Assembly: GCA_036554605.1 (NCBI GenBank)
Contig: DATBMY010000528.1
Location: forward strand, 1-19,460
Length of the DNA stretch: 19,460 bases
From: DATBMY01 sp036554605
GTDB lineage: Bacteria > Acidobacteriota > Blastocatellia > UBA7656
Direction: 5' to 3'
Position numbers and translations under genes: made by a program. The notes beneath the pieces were generated by a model. The model did not search any database. It worked only from the letters and a program-made list of their open reading frames with translations, and was not told where the DNA came from. Positions 6,738-14,023 of this stretch are shown here, one piece after another; within the stretch, counting starts at the first letter, position 1; each line of letters starts with the position of its first letter.

Positions 6738-7829
6738 TCAAGCGGCGAGTTCTTCGGCTTCCTGGTCGAAGACTCCGCGCGCGCTATGCGGTCGCTCGGG
6801 CGGCTGCCCGAGCATCTGGCACGCGCCTCGCGCCACGGCTCCGAGAGGGTCGGGCGCGAGGCGGACCTTGAAGCCGACCTCGCGACTCAGCCTGCCGGCG
6901 AGGCCCGCAAGCTGCGCCGCGCCCCCGCTCATCACTATCCCCGAGTCGAGCAGGTCGCCGGATATCTCGGGCGGCAGCTCTTCGAGCGCGCAGCGCACCG
7001 CTTCAATCACTCGCTGTATTGCGGGCTCTATGGCGAGCAGTATCTCTTCATTGCTAACCGTGATCGTATCGGGCAGACCGGTCGAGGTGCCGCGGCCGCG
7101 CACTTCAATCTCCCTCTTATCATTTTGGGGCAGCGCCGCTCCGAGTTCCAGCTTGAGCGATTCGGCCGTCGTCTCGCCGATCTCCAGCCCTTTTGAATGT
7201 TGTATGTAGCGCAGGATCGCTTCATCCATCTGGCATCCGCCAACCGCGACCGTTGAGAGATAGACCGGCCCGCCGAAGCTCATCACCGCGATATCGGTCG
7301 TGCCGCCTCCTACATCTACGACCATGATGGCCTGTTTCCCTTCGATGTCGCAGCCCGAACCGGCCGCCGCCGCTATTGGCGTTTTTACAATATCAAGCGA
7401 CCGCGCTCCGGCCTGATGCGCCGCAAGCTCGATGGCGCGTTGCTCGACCGGCGTAAGCTCGGCCGGGACGCATAGAAGCACGCGCGGATTCACCAGCCTG
7501 CGGCTGCCGAGCGCCTGGCGTGTGTAGTATGAGAGCAACTTCTGCGCGGCCTCGATGTCGGCTATGACGCCGTGGCTGATCGGACGCACGACCCTTATAT
7601 ATTGCGGCTCGCGGCCTATCGAAAGCTTCGCTTCGCGGCCAACCGCGATGATGTGATTGTCGCGGTTGTGGACGGCGATGACCGAAGGCTCGTTTATGAC
7701 GATCCCCCTGCCCGGAATGCTTATAAGCGTGTTTGAAGTCCCAAGGTCAATTGCCAGCTCGCTGAAAGCCGCGGGATGAAATCCATGCAGGGTTTGGTTG
7801 AGTTTTTGAGTCAGTGCCTGTCTGAGCAT
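6738..7829 (-). CDS. mreB: MreB-family actin-like protein, stand-alone
   Basis: A 363-residue member of the MreB branch of the actin/Hsp70 superfamily, which forms membrane-bound filaments guiding lateral wall synthesis. Nucleotide-site motifs are complete: phosphate-1 DLGTSNT (28-34), phosphate-2 DVGGGTTDIAVMSFGG (172-187), VGGCQMDEAI (197-206), TAESLKLELG (221-230), RGRGTSTGLPDTI (245-257), and the adenosine loop GIVMSGGAAQL (297-307). Residues 1-22 form a leader (MLRQALTQKLNQTL) that could be a membrane-seeking amphipathic helix. GGAGGA lies eight bases before the ATG. No mreC, mreD, rodA or pbp2 is adjacent: downstream is the gcv operon and upstream a divergent ABC exporter. Several usual MreB residues differ (for example VGGCQMDEA where VGGDEFDEA is common), so it may be a paralogue and not the main MreB. 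Confidence 0.85.
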   Translation of the reverse strand: MLRQALTQKLNQTLHGFHPAAFSELAIDLGTSNTLISIPGRGIVINEPSVIAVHNRDNHIIAVGREAKLSIGREPQYIRVVRPISHGVIADIEAAQKLLSYYTRQALGSRRLVNPRVLLCVPAELTPVEQRAIELAAHQAGARSLDIVKTPIAAAAGSGCDIEGKQAIMVVDVGGGTTDIAVMSFGGPVYLSTVAVGGCQMDEAILRYIQHSKGLEIGETTAESLKLELGAALPQNDKREIEVRGRGTSTGLPDTITVSNEEILLAIEPAIQRVIEAVRCALEELPPEISGDLLDSGIVMSGGAAQLAGLAGRLSREVGFKVRLAPDPLGAVARGACQMLGQPPERPHSARGVFDQEAEELAA

Positions 7830-7954
7830 ATTCTAATTCCTCCGTGGTGGCTGTCATTGTTCGTATGCTTACGGTGCGAAATCGAGCGAATCTGTAAAAA
7901 GATCATACGCCGCGCCGCTGACCCCTATACATGCCCGCAATCGCTATGCCCTTC

Positions 7955-7983
7955 TTGTACAGGCGCGCCCGCCTGTTTAGAAT
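7955..7983 (+). promoter_or_regulatory. Candidate promoter with an operator-like dyad for the ABC exporter
   Basis: TTGTAC (7955-7960) and TAGAAT (7978-7983, five of six to -10) are separated by 17 bases. A perfect 7-bp dyad, ACAGGCG-N4-CGCCTGT (7959-7976), occupies that spacer almost exactly, which is where a repressor or a MerR-type activator would bind. The predicted transcription start would fall about four bases before the ATG at 7994, giving a nearly leaderless mRNA. If translation instead starts at an upstream ATG (7931), this segment would be coding. Confidence 0.4.
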
Positions 7984-7993
7984 GCAGGGCAGG

Positions 7994-8908
7994 ATGACGG
8001 ATAACGATGCTACGCCCGCAATATCCGTGCGCTCGCTGACTAAAACGTATGGGCGGCTGGTAGCGGTTAAGAATCTGAGTCTTGAAGTGAGACGCGGCGA
8101 GACGGTCGGGTTCCTGGGTCTAAACGGCGCGGGCAAGACCACGACTATCAGGATTCTTCTGGACCTGCTCAGGCCTAGCTCGGGCCGCTGTTTTATTCTC
8201 GGATACGATTGCCAGACCGAAGGGCTCGAAGCGCGCTCGCATGTCGGTTATCTGCCTGGCGAGATGGGATTGTATGGCGATCTGACCGGATTTGAATTGC
8301 TCGATCTAATGGCCGGGCTTGGCAGAAGGCGCGTCGAATCGCATTACCGCAACGAGCTCAAGCGGAGGTTAGAGCTTGAGGACCGCGACCTCAGGCGCAA
8401 GCTGCGCGAGTACAGCACGGGAATGAAGCGCAAGCTCGGCATCATCCAGGCCTTTCAGCATGACCCGCCGCTGCTTATGCTCGATGAGCCGACCGAAGGG
8501 CTCGACCCGCTTATGCAGGAATCATTTTATGAGCTGTTAGCCAATTTAAAGCGGCGCGGCCGGACGGTCTTCATGTCTTCGCACGTTTTATCGGAGGTCG
8601 AAAGAGTATGCGACCGTATAGCCCTGTTGCGCGACGGCGAGCTGGTCTTGCTGGCGACCGTCGAGGAGGTGCGCGAGCTTGCGCCTCGGCGCGTCAGGGT
8701 AAGCTTTTACGAAGACGTGATTCCCGATGAGGCGTTGCCGCAAGCCATCGAGTTTATAGAGAAGTCACCGCGCGCGTGGACGCTTGAGGCGCGCGGTCAA
8801 CTCGGCTCGCTCATACATGCGCTCGGCCGTCTGCCGGTCGCCGATCTCATCATAGAAGAGCCGAAGCTCGAAGATGTGCTGAAGAGTTATTACCGCAAGG
8901 GAGATTGA
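7994..8908 (+). CDS. ABC-2 type exporter, ATP-binding subunit
   Basis: A 304-residue ATPase of the ABC-2 (drug/antibiotic/NatA-like) exporter group. Numbered from the 7994 start: Walker A GLNGAGKTT (42-50), signature YSTGMKRKLG (140-149), Walker B LLMLDEPTEGLDP (160-172), switch histidine in SSHVLSEV (H197), then a C-terminal regulatory extension of about 100 residues. The 7994 ATG is preferred because MTDNDATPAISVRSLTKTYG aligns with family starts; in-frame ATGs at 7931 and 7982 are possible but also lack a Shine-Dalgarno, and 7931 would give a basic extension. The stop overlaps the permease ATG by one base (TGATG), so the two subunits are translationally coupled. Substrate unknown. Confidence 0.93.
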   Translation: MTDNDATPAISVRSLTKTYGRLVAVKNLSLEVRRGETVGFLGLNGAGKTTTIRILLDLLRPSSGRCFILGYDCQTEGLEARSHVGYLPGEMGLYGDLTGFELLDLMAGLGRRRVESHYRNELKRRLELEDRDLRRKLREYSTGMKRKLGIIQAFQHDPPLLMLDEPTEGLDPLMQESFYELLANLKRRGRTVFMSSHVLSEVERVCDRIALLRDGELVLLATVEEVRELAPRRVRVSFYEDVIPDEALPQAIEFIEKSPRAWTLEARGQLGSLIHALGRLPVADLIIEEPKLEDVLKSYYRKGD

Positions 8909-9720
8909 TGAAGAGCGCGCTTATACTGCTCGGACACTCTATAAAACGAGTCAGGGCGCTAGTGCTGGCGATGGGACTGCTGCTCGCCGGATTTCAAATC
9001 CTGATCGTGCTGGTCGGCTCGGAGATTCAAACCTCCGGCTCTTTCAATCAATTCGCGAATCTCGTCCCGCCCTTCGTAAGACAGATGTTCGGGCAGATGC
9101 TCGACGTGTTTCTCTCATTCAAAGGCATTGTCGCGCTCGGCTATTTCCACCTGGCGATAATGGGCGGGCTTATCGGGCTGGTAATCGCGCTGGCTACCGT
9201 GCCTTCATCAGAGATAGAGACCGGCTTTATGGACCTGTTGCTTTCGCGTCCTCTTGCTCGATACTGGATAATCACCCGCGCCCTCGCGCTGGTAGTTGTG
9301 ACCATAATCTTCATGCTCGCGATGATAATGCTGGGCACCTGGACGGGCTTGATGATATTTGGCCCGGCGGATGCGGAATGGCCCACAATCGGGCTGATCT
9401 TATCGCTCGCGCTGAACCTCGGAATCCTGTTGTTGTGCTGGGGCGGAGTGGCGCTCGCCGTCGCCTCGGTCGCTCGGCGGCGAGGGGCGGCAGGCGCTAT
9501 AGCGGGGATGCTCGCGCTCACTACTTTTCTGCTCGATTACATAGGCCGGGCGTGGGAGCCAGCCGAGACGGTCGCCTGGATTTCTCCTTTTCGTTACTAC
9601 AGCCCGCTCGATCTCGTCAGGGGAGCATATATCCCCGGCCATCATGTATTCGTCCTTCTGGGAATCGCTCTTACCGGCATCGTCGTGGCTTATATAGCCT
9701 TTTCTCGCAGGGATATTTGA
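8908..9720 (+). CDS. ABC-2 type exporter, membrane subunit
   Basis: A 270-residue integral membrane protein with six likely transmembrane helices, at about residues 17-38, 72-95, 118-145, 155-180, 185-208 and 247-266. The segment SSEIETGFMDLLLSRPLAR between helices 2 and 3 is the coupling-helix region typical of NosY-like/ABC2_membrane_2 permeases. It would dimerise and pair with the ATPase encoded just upstream. GGGAG precedes the ATG at 8908 by about four bases; an in-frame TTG at 8905 is the alternative start. The substrate cannot be read from sequence. The gap 9721-9804 to lpxD shows no terminator, so the exporter and the lpx genes might share a transcript. Confidence 0.9.
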   Translation: MKSALILLGHSIKRVRALVLAMGLLLAGFQILIVLVGSEIQTSGSFNQFANLVPPFVRQMFGQMLDVFLSFKGIVALGYFHLAIMGGLIGLVIALATVPSSEIETGFMDLLLSRPLARYWIITRALALVVVTIIFMLAMIMLGTWTGLMIFGPADAEWPTIGLILSLALNLGILLLCWGGVALAVASVARRRGAAGAIAGMLALTTFLLDYIGRAWEPAETVAWISPFRYYSPLDLVRGAYIPGHHVFVLLGIALTGIVVAYIAFSRRDI

Positions 9721-9804
9721 AATGGCCCGTCTTGCGCGCCGCCGGTCGTTATGGGAAACTGTCTTGTCGCAAGCCCTCTCAGCAATCCAATCAGGTGAAT
9801 AAGG

Positions 9805-10854
9805 ATGCATACCGTTGGCCGGCTGGCTGAGATCATAAATGCCGAGTTGATAGGCGACCCGAAGGCGGTCATCCATCGAGCGCAGTCTTTTGAACAGGCT
9901 CGGGAAGGCGACCTGACTTTTGCTGGCGACCGCCGGTACATCGAGCGCGTGCGGGAGACGCTTGCGACAGCCGTTATACTCGCTCGGCCTATCGAAGACG
10001 TCTCCTGCAATCTGCTAATCAGCCCGAATCCAAAGCTTGCCTTCGCCCGCGCCGTAGAGGCGTTGCACGCCGCGGCTTATGTGCCGACAGGGGTAAGCGA
10101 CGACCTCGTCGCCGGGGAAGGGACGGCGCTGGGCGAAGACCTGTCGATACATCCGCGCGTGACGCTGGGGCGCAATGTGATAATCGGCGACCGCGTCACT
10201 CTTCATCCGGGCGTCGTTATCGGCGACGATTGCCGCGTGGGCGACGACAGCGTTATACACGCGAATGTTTCGATCTACGACGCCACCCAGATCGGCAGCC
10301 GCGTCATCATTCACGCGGGCACGGTTATAGGCGCGGACGGTTTCGGGTTTGTTCCCGACGAGCATGGGCGGCAGGTGAAACTGCTGCAACTCGGGCGCGT
10401 GCGCATAGAGGACGATTGCGAGATCGGGGCAAATTGCGCGATTGATCGTGGCGGTTTTGCCGATACGATAATCAGGCGCGGGGTCAAGCTCGACAACCTT
10501 ATACAGGTAGGGCATAACACTGAGATCGGCGAAGATACGGTAGTTGCGGCGCTCACCGGGTTTTCCGGCGGCACCAGTGTGGGGCGGCGCTGCGTCATTG
10601 CGGGACAGGTCGGCACGAACCAGCACGTTGCGGTCGGCGACGGCGTGACGATAACGGGGAAGGCGGTCGTGACAAGGAACGTCCCGGCCGGCTCGGTCAT
10701 CGGCGGCATGATTCCGGCGCAGGACTACAATGCGTGGCGTCGCTCGCAGGTGTTATACTCAAGGCTGCCCGAGCTTGCCTCCCGGCTGAGGCAACTGGAG
10801 AAGATCATACTGGCCGCCGGGCCGGGCCTTCAGGAAGAGGGAAGTAAAGACTAG
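9805..10854 (+). CDS. lpxD: UDP-3-O-acylglucosamine N-acyltransferase
   Basis: A 349-residue cytoplasmic trimeric acyltransferase that adds the second hydroxyacyl chain in lipid A synthesis, using hydroxyacyl-ACP. Residues 1-95 form the LpxD uridine-binding domain (TVGRLAEIINAELIGD...GDLTFA). About residues 98-300 are left-handed beta-helix hexapeptide repeats (IHPRVTLGRNVIIGDRVTLH and so on). GADGFGFV (176-183) and the QVGHNTEIGEDTVVAALTGF block with the probable catalytic H237 are present. It ends with a C-terminal helix. AGGTGA lies six bases before the ATG. It is the first lpx gene in this plus-strand cluster, 84 bases after the ABC permease. Confidence 0.96.
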   Translation: MHTVGRLAEIINAELIGDPKAVIHRAQSFEQAREGDLTFAGDRRYIERVRETLATAVILARPIEDVSCNLLISPNPKLAFARAVEALHAAAYVPTGVSDDLVAGEGTALGEDLSIHPRVTLGRNVIIGDRVTLHPGVVIGDDCRVGDDSVIHANVSIYDATQIGSRVIIHAGTVIGADGFGFVPDEHGRQVKLLQLGRVRIEDDCEIGANCAIDRGGFADTIIRRGVKLDNLIQVGHNTEIGEDTVVAALTGFSGGTSVGRRCVIAGQVGTNQHVAVGDGVTITGKAVVTRNVPAGSVIGGMIPAQDYNAWRRSQVLYSRLPELASRLRQLEKIILAAGPGLQEEGSKD

Positions 10855-10893
10855 TGCTTTTAATGGGAGCGTTGAGAGTTGAAGCTTCAGCTT

Positions 10894-10915
10894 GCCCGGC
10901 TCGCGCCCGGCTCGC
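10894..10915 (+). repeat. Two-copy tandem 11-mer in the lpxD-fabZ gap
   Basis: GCCCGGCTCGC occurs twice back to back in the untranslated gap 10855-10971. An open frame from a TTG at 10879 crosses it into fabZ, but family length argues against that start. No function is evident; it may be simple slippage. Confidence 0.5.
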
Positions 10916-10971
10916 TAAAGCCAGTAGTCTCGACATTGCACTCAGATACTGTCCATTCAACGAAGGAGGAT

Positions 10972-11475
10972 ATGGAAACACTGCTGGACATAACGCAGAT
11001 TCAAGCGATCCTGCCGCACAGGTATCCGTTTCTGCTAGTCGACCGGATCGTTGAATGGGAGCCAAACAAGCGGGTCGTCGGCATAAAAAACGTCACGCTT
11101 AACGAGCCATACTTCGCGGGCCACTTCCCGGGCGCGCCCGTCATGCCCGGTGTGCTCATCGTGGAAGCGATGGCGCAGACGGCCGGGGTGTTGATGCTTG
11201 CAAGCATCCCCGACCGGGAAACCAAGCTCGTTTTCTTTACCGGGATCGATAATGCAAAGTTTCGCCGCCCCGTGGTGCCGGGTGATCAGCTCAGAATGGA
11301 GCTTACGGTCTTGAGGCTGCGCCCCCGCTATATAAGACTGCGCGGCGAAGCCTACGTCGAGGGCCAGCTTGTCGCGGAGGCCGAAATATCGTCGTCGCTT
11401 GTCGACCGTAGCGTCGTCGAGCGCAGCGACCAGATCAACCACGCCGCCTTCACCCCCGTCGAGCCGCAGGTTTAG
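10972..11475 (+). CDS. fabZ: 3-hydroxyacyl-ACP dehydratase
   Basis: A 167-residue hotdog-fold dehydratase of type II fatty acid synthesis, which competes with LpxA and LpxD for 3-hydroxyacyl-ACP and so sets the balance between phospholipid and lipid A. ILPHRYPFLLVDRI (13-26), then FAGHFPGAPVMPGVLIVEAMAQ with the catalytic pair H51 and E65. The C-terminal strand region FRRPVVPGDQL is typical. The ATG at 10972 is supported by the strong AAGGAGG just upstream (spacing is short, 2-4 bases) and by METLLDITQIQ aligning with family starts. It ends 12 bases before lpxA. Confidence 0.96.
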   Translation: METLLDITQIQAILPHRYPFLLVDRIVEWEPNKRVVGIKNVTLNEPYFAGHFPGAPVMPGVLIVEAMAQTAGVLMLASIPDRETKLVFFTGIDNAKFRRPVVPGDQLRMELTVLRLRPRYIRLRGEAYVEGQLVAEAEISSSLVDRSVVERSDQINHAAFTPVEPQV

Positions 11476-11487
11476 GAGAGCCGCGAG

Positions 11488-12261
11488 GTGTCGATACATC
11501 CTACAGCTATTGTGAGCCCGAAAGCTGAACTGGGCCGCAACGTCACCATAGGTCCTTACTCGATAATAGGCGACGACGTCCTGCTGCACGACGACGTGCG
11601 GGTGACGAGCCATTGTGTCATCGAAGGGCCATCCGAGTTCGGGCGCGGCACGATATTTTTCCCGTTTGTCTCCGCCGGCCAGGCGCCGCATGACTTGAAG
11701 TACCGAGGAGAGCGCAGCTACCTGCGCGCCGGAGAGCGTAATACATTTCGCGAATTCACGACGCTGCATCGCGGCACCGAAGGGGGCGGCAACATCACCG
11801 AGATAGGCTCCGACAATCTCTTTATGGCGCAGTCGCATGTCGCGCACGATTGCCGCATAGGCGACCGGGTGATATTTGCCAACGGCGCGTCGCTTGCGGG
11901 ACACGTCGTGGTCGAAGACCATGCGACGCTCGGAGCCTATGCCGGGGTCCACCAGTTCTGCCGCGTGGGCCGCCACGCATTTATCGGGGCATACTCGGTA
12001 GTCGTAAAAGACGCGCTGCCTTTTGCCCGCACGGTCGGCAACCACGCCCGCTGCTACGGCCAGAACACGCTCGGGCTGCGCCGCCGGGGATTTTCGGAGG
12101 ATGAGATCAAGCGCTTAACGCATGCATTCAGGCTGCTGCTCGCGGCGAAACTCAACACCTCGCAGGCGATTGAGGTCATCAAGCGCGAGCTTACGGGCTG
12201 GCCCGAGATCGATTACCTTGTCGAATTCATCGAAACCAGCGAGCGCGGAGTAACGAAATAG
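11488..12261 (+). CDS. lpxA: UDP-N-acetylglucosamine O-acyltransferase
   Basis: A 257-residue trimeric acyltransferase catalysing the first committed step of lipid A synthesis. The N-terminal beta-helix starts at SIHPTAIVSPKAELG. APHDLKYRGE (66-75), HRGT (94-97), and MAQSHVAHDCRIGD with catalytic H120 are all present, followed by VHQFCRVGRHAFIGAYSVV and the conserved GNHAR...GLRRRGF. The C-terminal helical domain is intact. It begins with GTG; AGGAGAG (11474-11480) seven bases upstream supports this start. The spacing from fabZ is 12 bases, so the two are probably co-translated. The inverted-repeat element begins at the stop codon. Confidence 0.97.
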   Translation: MSIHPTAIVSPKAELGRNVTIGPYSIIGDDVLLHDDVRVTSHCVIEGPSEFGRGTIFFPFVSAGQAPHDLKYRGERSYLRAGERNTFREFTTLHRGTEGGGNITEIGSDNLFMAQSHVAHDCRIGDRVIFANGASLAGHVVVEDHATLGAYAGVHQFCRVGRHAFIGAYSVVVKDALPFARTVGNHARCYGQNTLGLRRRGFSEDEIKRLTHAFRLLLAAKLNTSQAIEVIKRELTGWPEIDYLVEFIETSERGVTK

Positions 12262-12374
12262 GGGTCGGGGGTCAGGGGTCGGTGAGTTGCGCACCTCGAG
12301 TGTGCTATTTCAGATTTCAGATGCTATCTCGCTGACAATCCCTGACCCCTGACCCCTGACCTCCGATCCCTGAC
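12262..12374. repeat. Inverted-repeat intergenic element, copy 2 (GGGGTCAG type)
   Basis: It fills the lpxA-lpxI gap. A G-rich arm GGGGTCAGGGGTC lies at 12268-12280, and its complement GACCCCTGACCCC at 12344-12356 continues as further CCCTGAC units up to 12374. The centre holds TGCTATTTCAGATTTCA (12303-12319), the exact reverse complement of 1450-1466 in copy 1, so the two cores lie in opposite orientation about 10.8 kb apart. The element ends one base before the lpxI start codon, and no Shine-Dalgarno is visible there. Confidence 0.75.
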
Positions 12375-12375
12375 T

Positions 12376-13182
12376 ATGAAGTACGGTTTAATCGCCGGCA
12401 ACGGCCGCTTCCCATTCCTTGTGCTTGAGGGCGCGCGCGCGCGCGGCGTCGAGATGGTTGTCGCCGCGATCAAGGAGGAGACCGCGCCCGAGATAGAGCG
12501 CGCGGCCGAGCGCGTCGAGTGGGTTGGCGTAGGCCAGATGGGGCGCTTGATAAAATTCTTCAAGCGCGAGCAGGTGACTCACGCGATAATGGCGGGGCAG
12601 GTCAAGCATCACCAGATATTCCGGCTCAACGCGCTGCCCGATCTTCGCATGGTCAAAATGCTCGCGAGGCTTTCGGCCAAAAATACCGACAGCCTGATCG
12701 GGGCCGTGGCCGACGAGCTTGCCCGCGAAGGGATCACGCTCGTCGATTCAACCATATTCCTTGATTCGCTGCTCGCGCGCGAGGGGGTATTGACACGGCG
12801 CGCCCCGACTAAAGATGAGATGGCCGACATCGAATACGGGCTGGAAATCGCCCGTGAGGTCGCCCGTATCGATCTCGGGCAGACCATCGCGGTCAAGGAC
12901 CGCGCCGTCGTCGCCATTGAGGCGATGGAGGGGACCGACGCGGTGATCGCGCGCGCGGGCCAGCTCACGCGCGGCCGCCCTTTCGTAGTGATAAAAGTGG
13001 CAAAGCCCGATCAGGACATGCGCTTCGACGTGCCGGTCATAGGAGTGCCCACGATCGAAGTAATGAAGCAGGCGGGCGCGACCGTCATACACGTGACCGC
13101 CAGAAAAACTCTCATTTTCGACTGCGCCGAGCTTGTATCGCTCGCCGACCGTTATCGTATATCGGTGGTTGGCGGAGGTTGA
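12376..13182 (+). CDS. lpxI: UDP-2,3-diacylglucosamine pyrophosphatase, LpxI type
   Basis: A 268-residue enzyme of the LpxI (formerly DUF1009) family, which hydrolyses UDP-2,3-diacylglucosamine to lipid X and UMP in bacteria lacking LpxH. N-terminal GLIAGNGRFPFLVLEGARARG, then AKNTDSLIGAVADELAREGI (101-120) and the C-terminal catalytic domain with VVAIEAMEGTDAVI (178-191), KPDQDMRFDVPVIG (210-223, D218 a likely metal-site acidic residue) and HVTARKTLIFD. Its place directly after lpxD-fabZ-lpxA supports the lipid A role. There is no clear ribosome-binding site because the C-rich arm of the repeat abuts the ATG. lpxB, the next enzyme, is not in the window. Confidence 0.93.
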   Translation: MKYGLIAGNGRFPFLVLEGARARGVEMVVAAIKEETAPEIERAAERVEWVGVGQMGRLIKFFKREQVTHAIMAGQVKHHQIFRLNALPDLRMVKMLARLSAKNTDSLIGAVADELAREGITLVDSTIFLDSLLAREGVLTRRAPTKDEMADIEYGLEIAREVARIDLGQTIAVKDRAVVAIEAMEGTDAVIARAGQLTRGRPFVVIKVAKPDQDMRFDVPVIGVPTIEVMKQAGATVIHVTARKTLIFDCAELVSLADRYRISVVGGG

Positions 13183-13245
13183 GACTGATGGGCAGCCTCG
13201 TATTGTGGTAAACTGTCTGCCGTCAAGCAGCGGTCATATAAGACG

Positions 13246-13941
13246 ATGAGGAATATTTCGAACGAATACGATCCCGAGAGCGCGATTATAGACGCGGAGT
13301 TGCTGGTCAAATACCGCATGCTCAATCGCGCTATTGAGACTCTTGAACGGGCGATTGACAATAGTCCGCGCCATGTCGGGCTGCGCGAAAAGCTGCGCGA
13401 GATACTCATTGAGACCGGCTCTCGCGAGCAGGCGGCGCAGCAGTGTCTCGCCCTTGCGAGCCTTCACATAGCGGCCGGAGACGTTGAGCGCGCCAATGAG
13501 CGGCTGCTTGAAGCAAAGCGGCTCGACCCGCGAGTTTCAGTGACGGGCCAGTTGCGCGATGTGCACCGCACGCAGGCTCCGCCGCCTCGCCCGAAGAAGA
13601 TTCTTTCTGGCAACCTGTCCGACGTCAACCTTTTCGACATCATCCAGATAATCGAAAACAGCAAGCTTTCGGGCACGCTGCAGATCGTCTCTTCGAGCGG
13701 CAATGGCGAGCTTTACTTCGACGATGGACTGGTTGTCGGCGCGGCGGTGGGCCGCGAAACGGGGCGCAAGGCTCTCAGCGAGCTTATGGGCGCCGTCGAT
13801 GGGACGTTCGAGTTTGAAAAATCTACCGCCGCTTTCGAGCGCACTATCCAGACTTCGAGCAACACCGCGCTCATACTCGACCTGCTGCGCGCGAAGGATG
13901 AAGAAGAGCACGGCCTGGGCGTGCTTGACTCTTTACAGTAA
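13246..13941 (+). CDS. TPR-like protein with a C-terminal DUF4388 domain
   Basis: A 231-residue cytoplasmic protein. Residues 10-96 are helical with TPR character (KYRMLNRAIETLERAIDNSP, AASLHIAAGDVERANERLLEAKRLDP, each cited in part). A short Pro-rich linker (111-117) leads to a DUF4388 domain at about 119-215: LSGNLSDVNLFDIIQIIENSKLSG, then GELYFDDGLVVGAAVG, GRKALSELMGAVDGTFEFEK. DUF4388 is found in gliding and signalling proteins of Myxococcota, Acidobacteriota and cyanobacteria and is thought to mediate protein contacts; no catalytic residues are known. The start is preceded only by a weak AAG. The gap to lpxI is 63 bases. A regulatory or scaffold role is inference. Confidence 0.8.
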   Translation: MRNISNEYDPESAIIDAELLVKYRMLNRAIETLERAIDNSPRHVGLREKLREILIETGSREQAAQQCLALASLHIAAGDVERANERLLEAKRLDPRVSVTGQLRDVHRTQAPPPRPKKILSGNLSDVNLFDIIQIIENSKLSGTLQIVSSSGNGELYFDDGLVVGAAVGRETGRKALSELMGAVDGTFEFEKSTAAFERTIQTSSNTALILDLLRAKDEEEHGLGVLDSLQ

Positions 13942-13958
13942 CCGGCCGGACGGAAAAC

Positions 13959-14003
13959 AAAAGAGGAGGGCGCGTTAGCAATCCTAACGCGCCCTCCTCT
14001 TTT
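13959..14003. terminator. Bidirectional intrinsic terminator between convergent genes
   Basis: A perfect 20-bp inverted repeat: AAAAGAGGAGGGCGCGTTAG (13959-13978), loop CAATC, and its exact complement (13984-14003). The arms start with AAAA and end with TTTT, so it can terminate both the lpx/DUF4388 transcript from the left and the bamA-skp transcript from the right. It lies 18 bases after one stop codon and 20 before the other. Confidence 0.92.
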
Positions 14004-14023
14004 AGCCTGTATGCTGTTTGCGG

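Noticed and set aside
7915..7926. CTGACCCC stretch as a third GGGGTCAG-type element
   Set aside because: Only one short unit is present, with no facing arm and no TGAAATCTGAAATAGCA core.
10879..10971. N-terminal extension of FabZ from a TTG at 10879
   Set aside because: It would add 31 residues that do not align with the family, while the ATG at 10972 has AAGGAGG right before it.
11035..12045. Long open frame on the minus strand opposite fabZ and lpxA (336 codons)
   Set aside because: It overlaps two strongly supported genes and shows no family motif or ribosome-binding site; shadow of GC-rich codon use.
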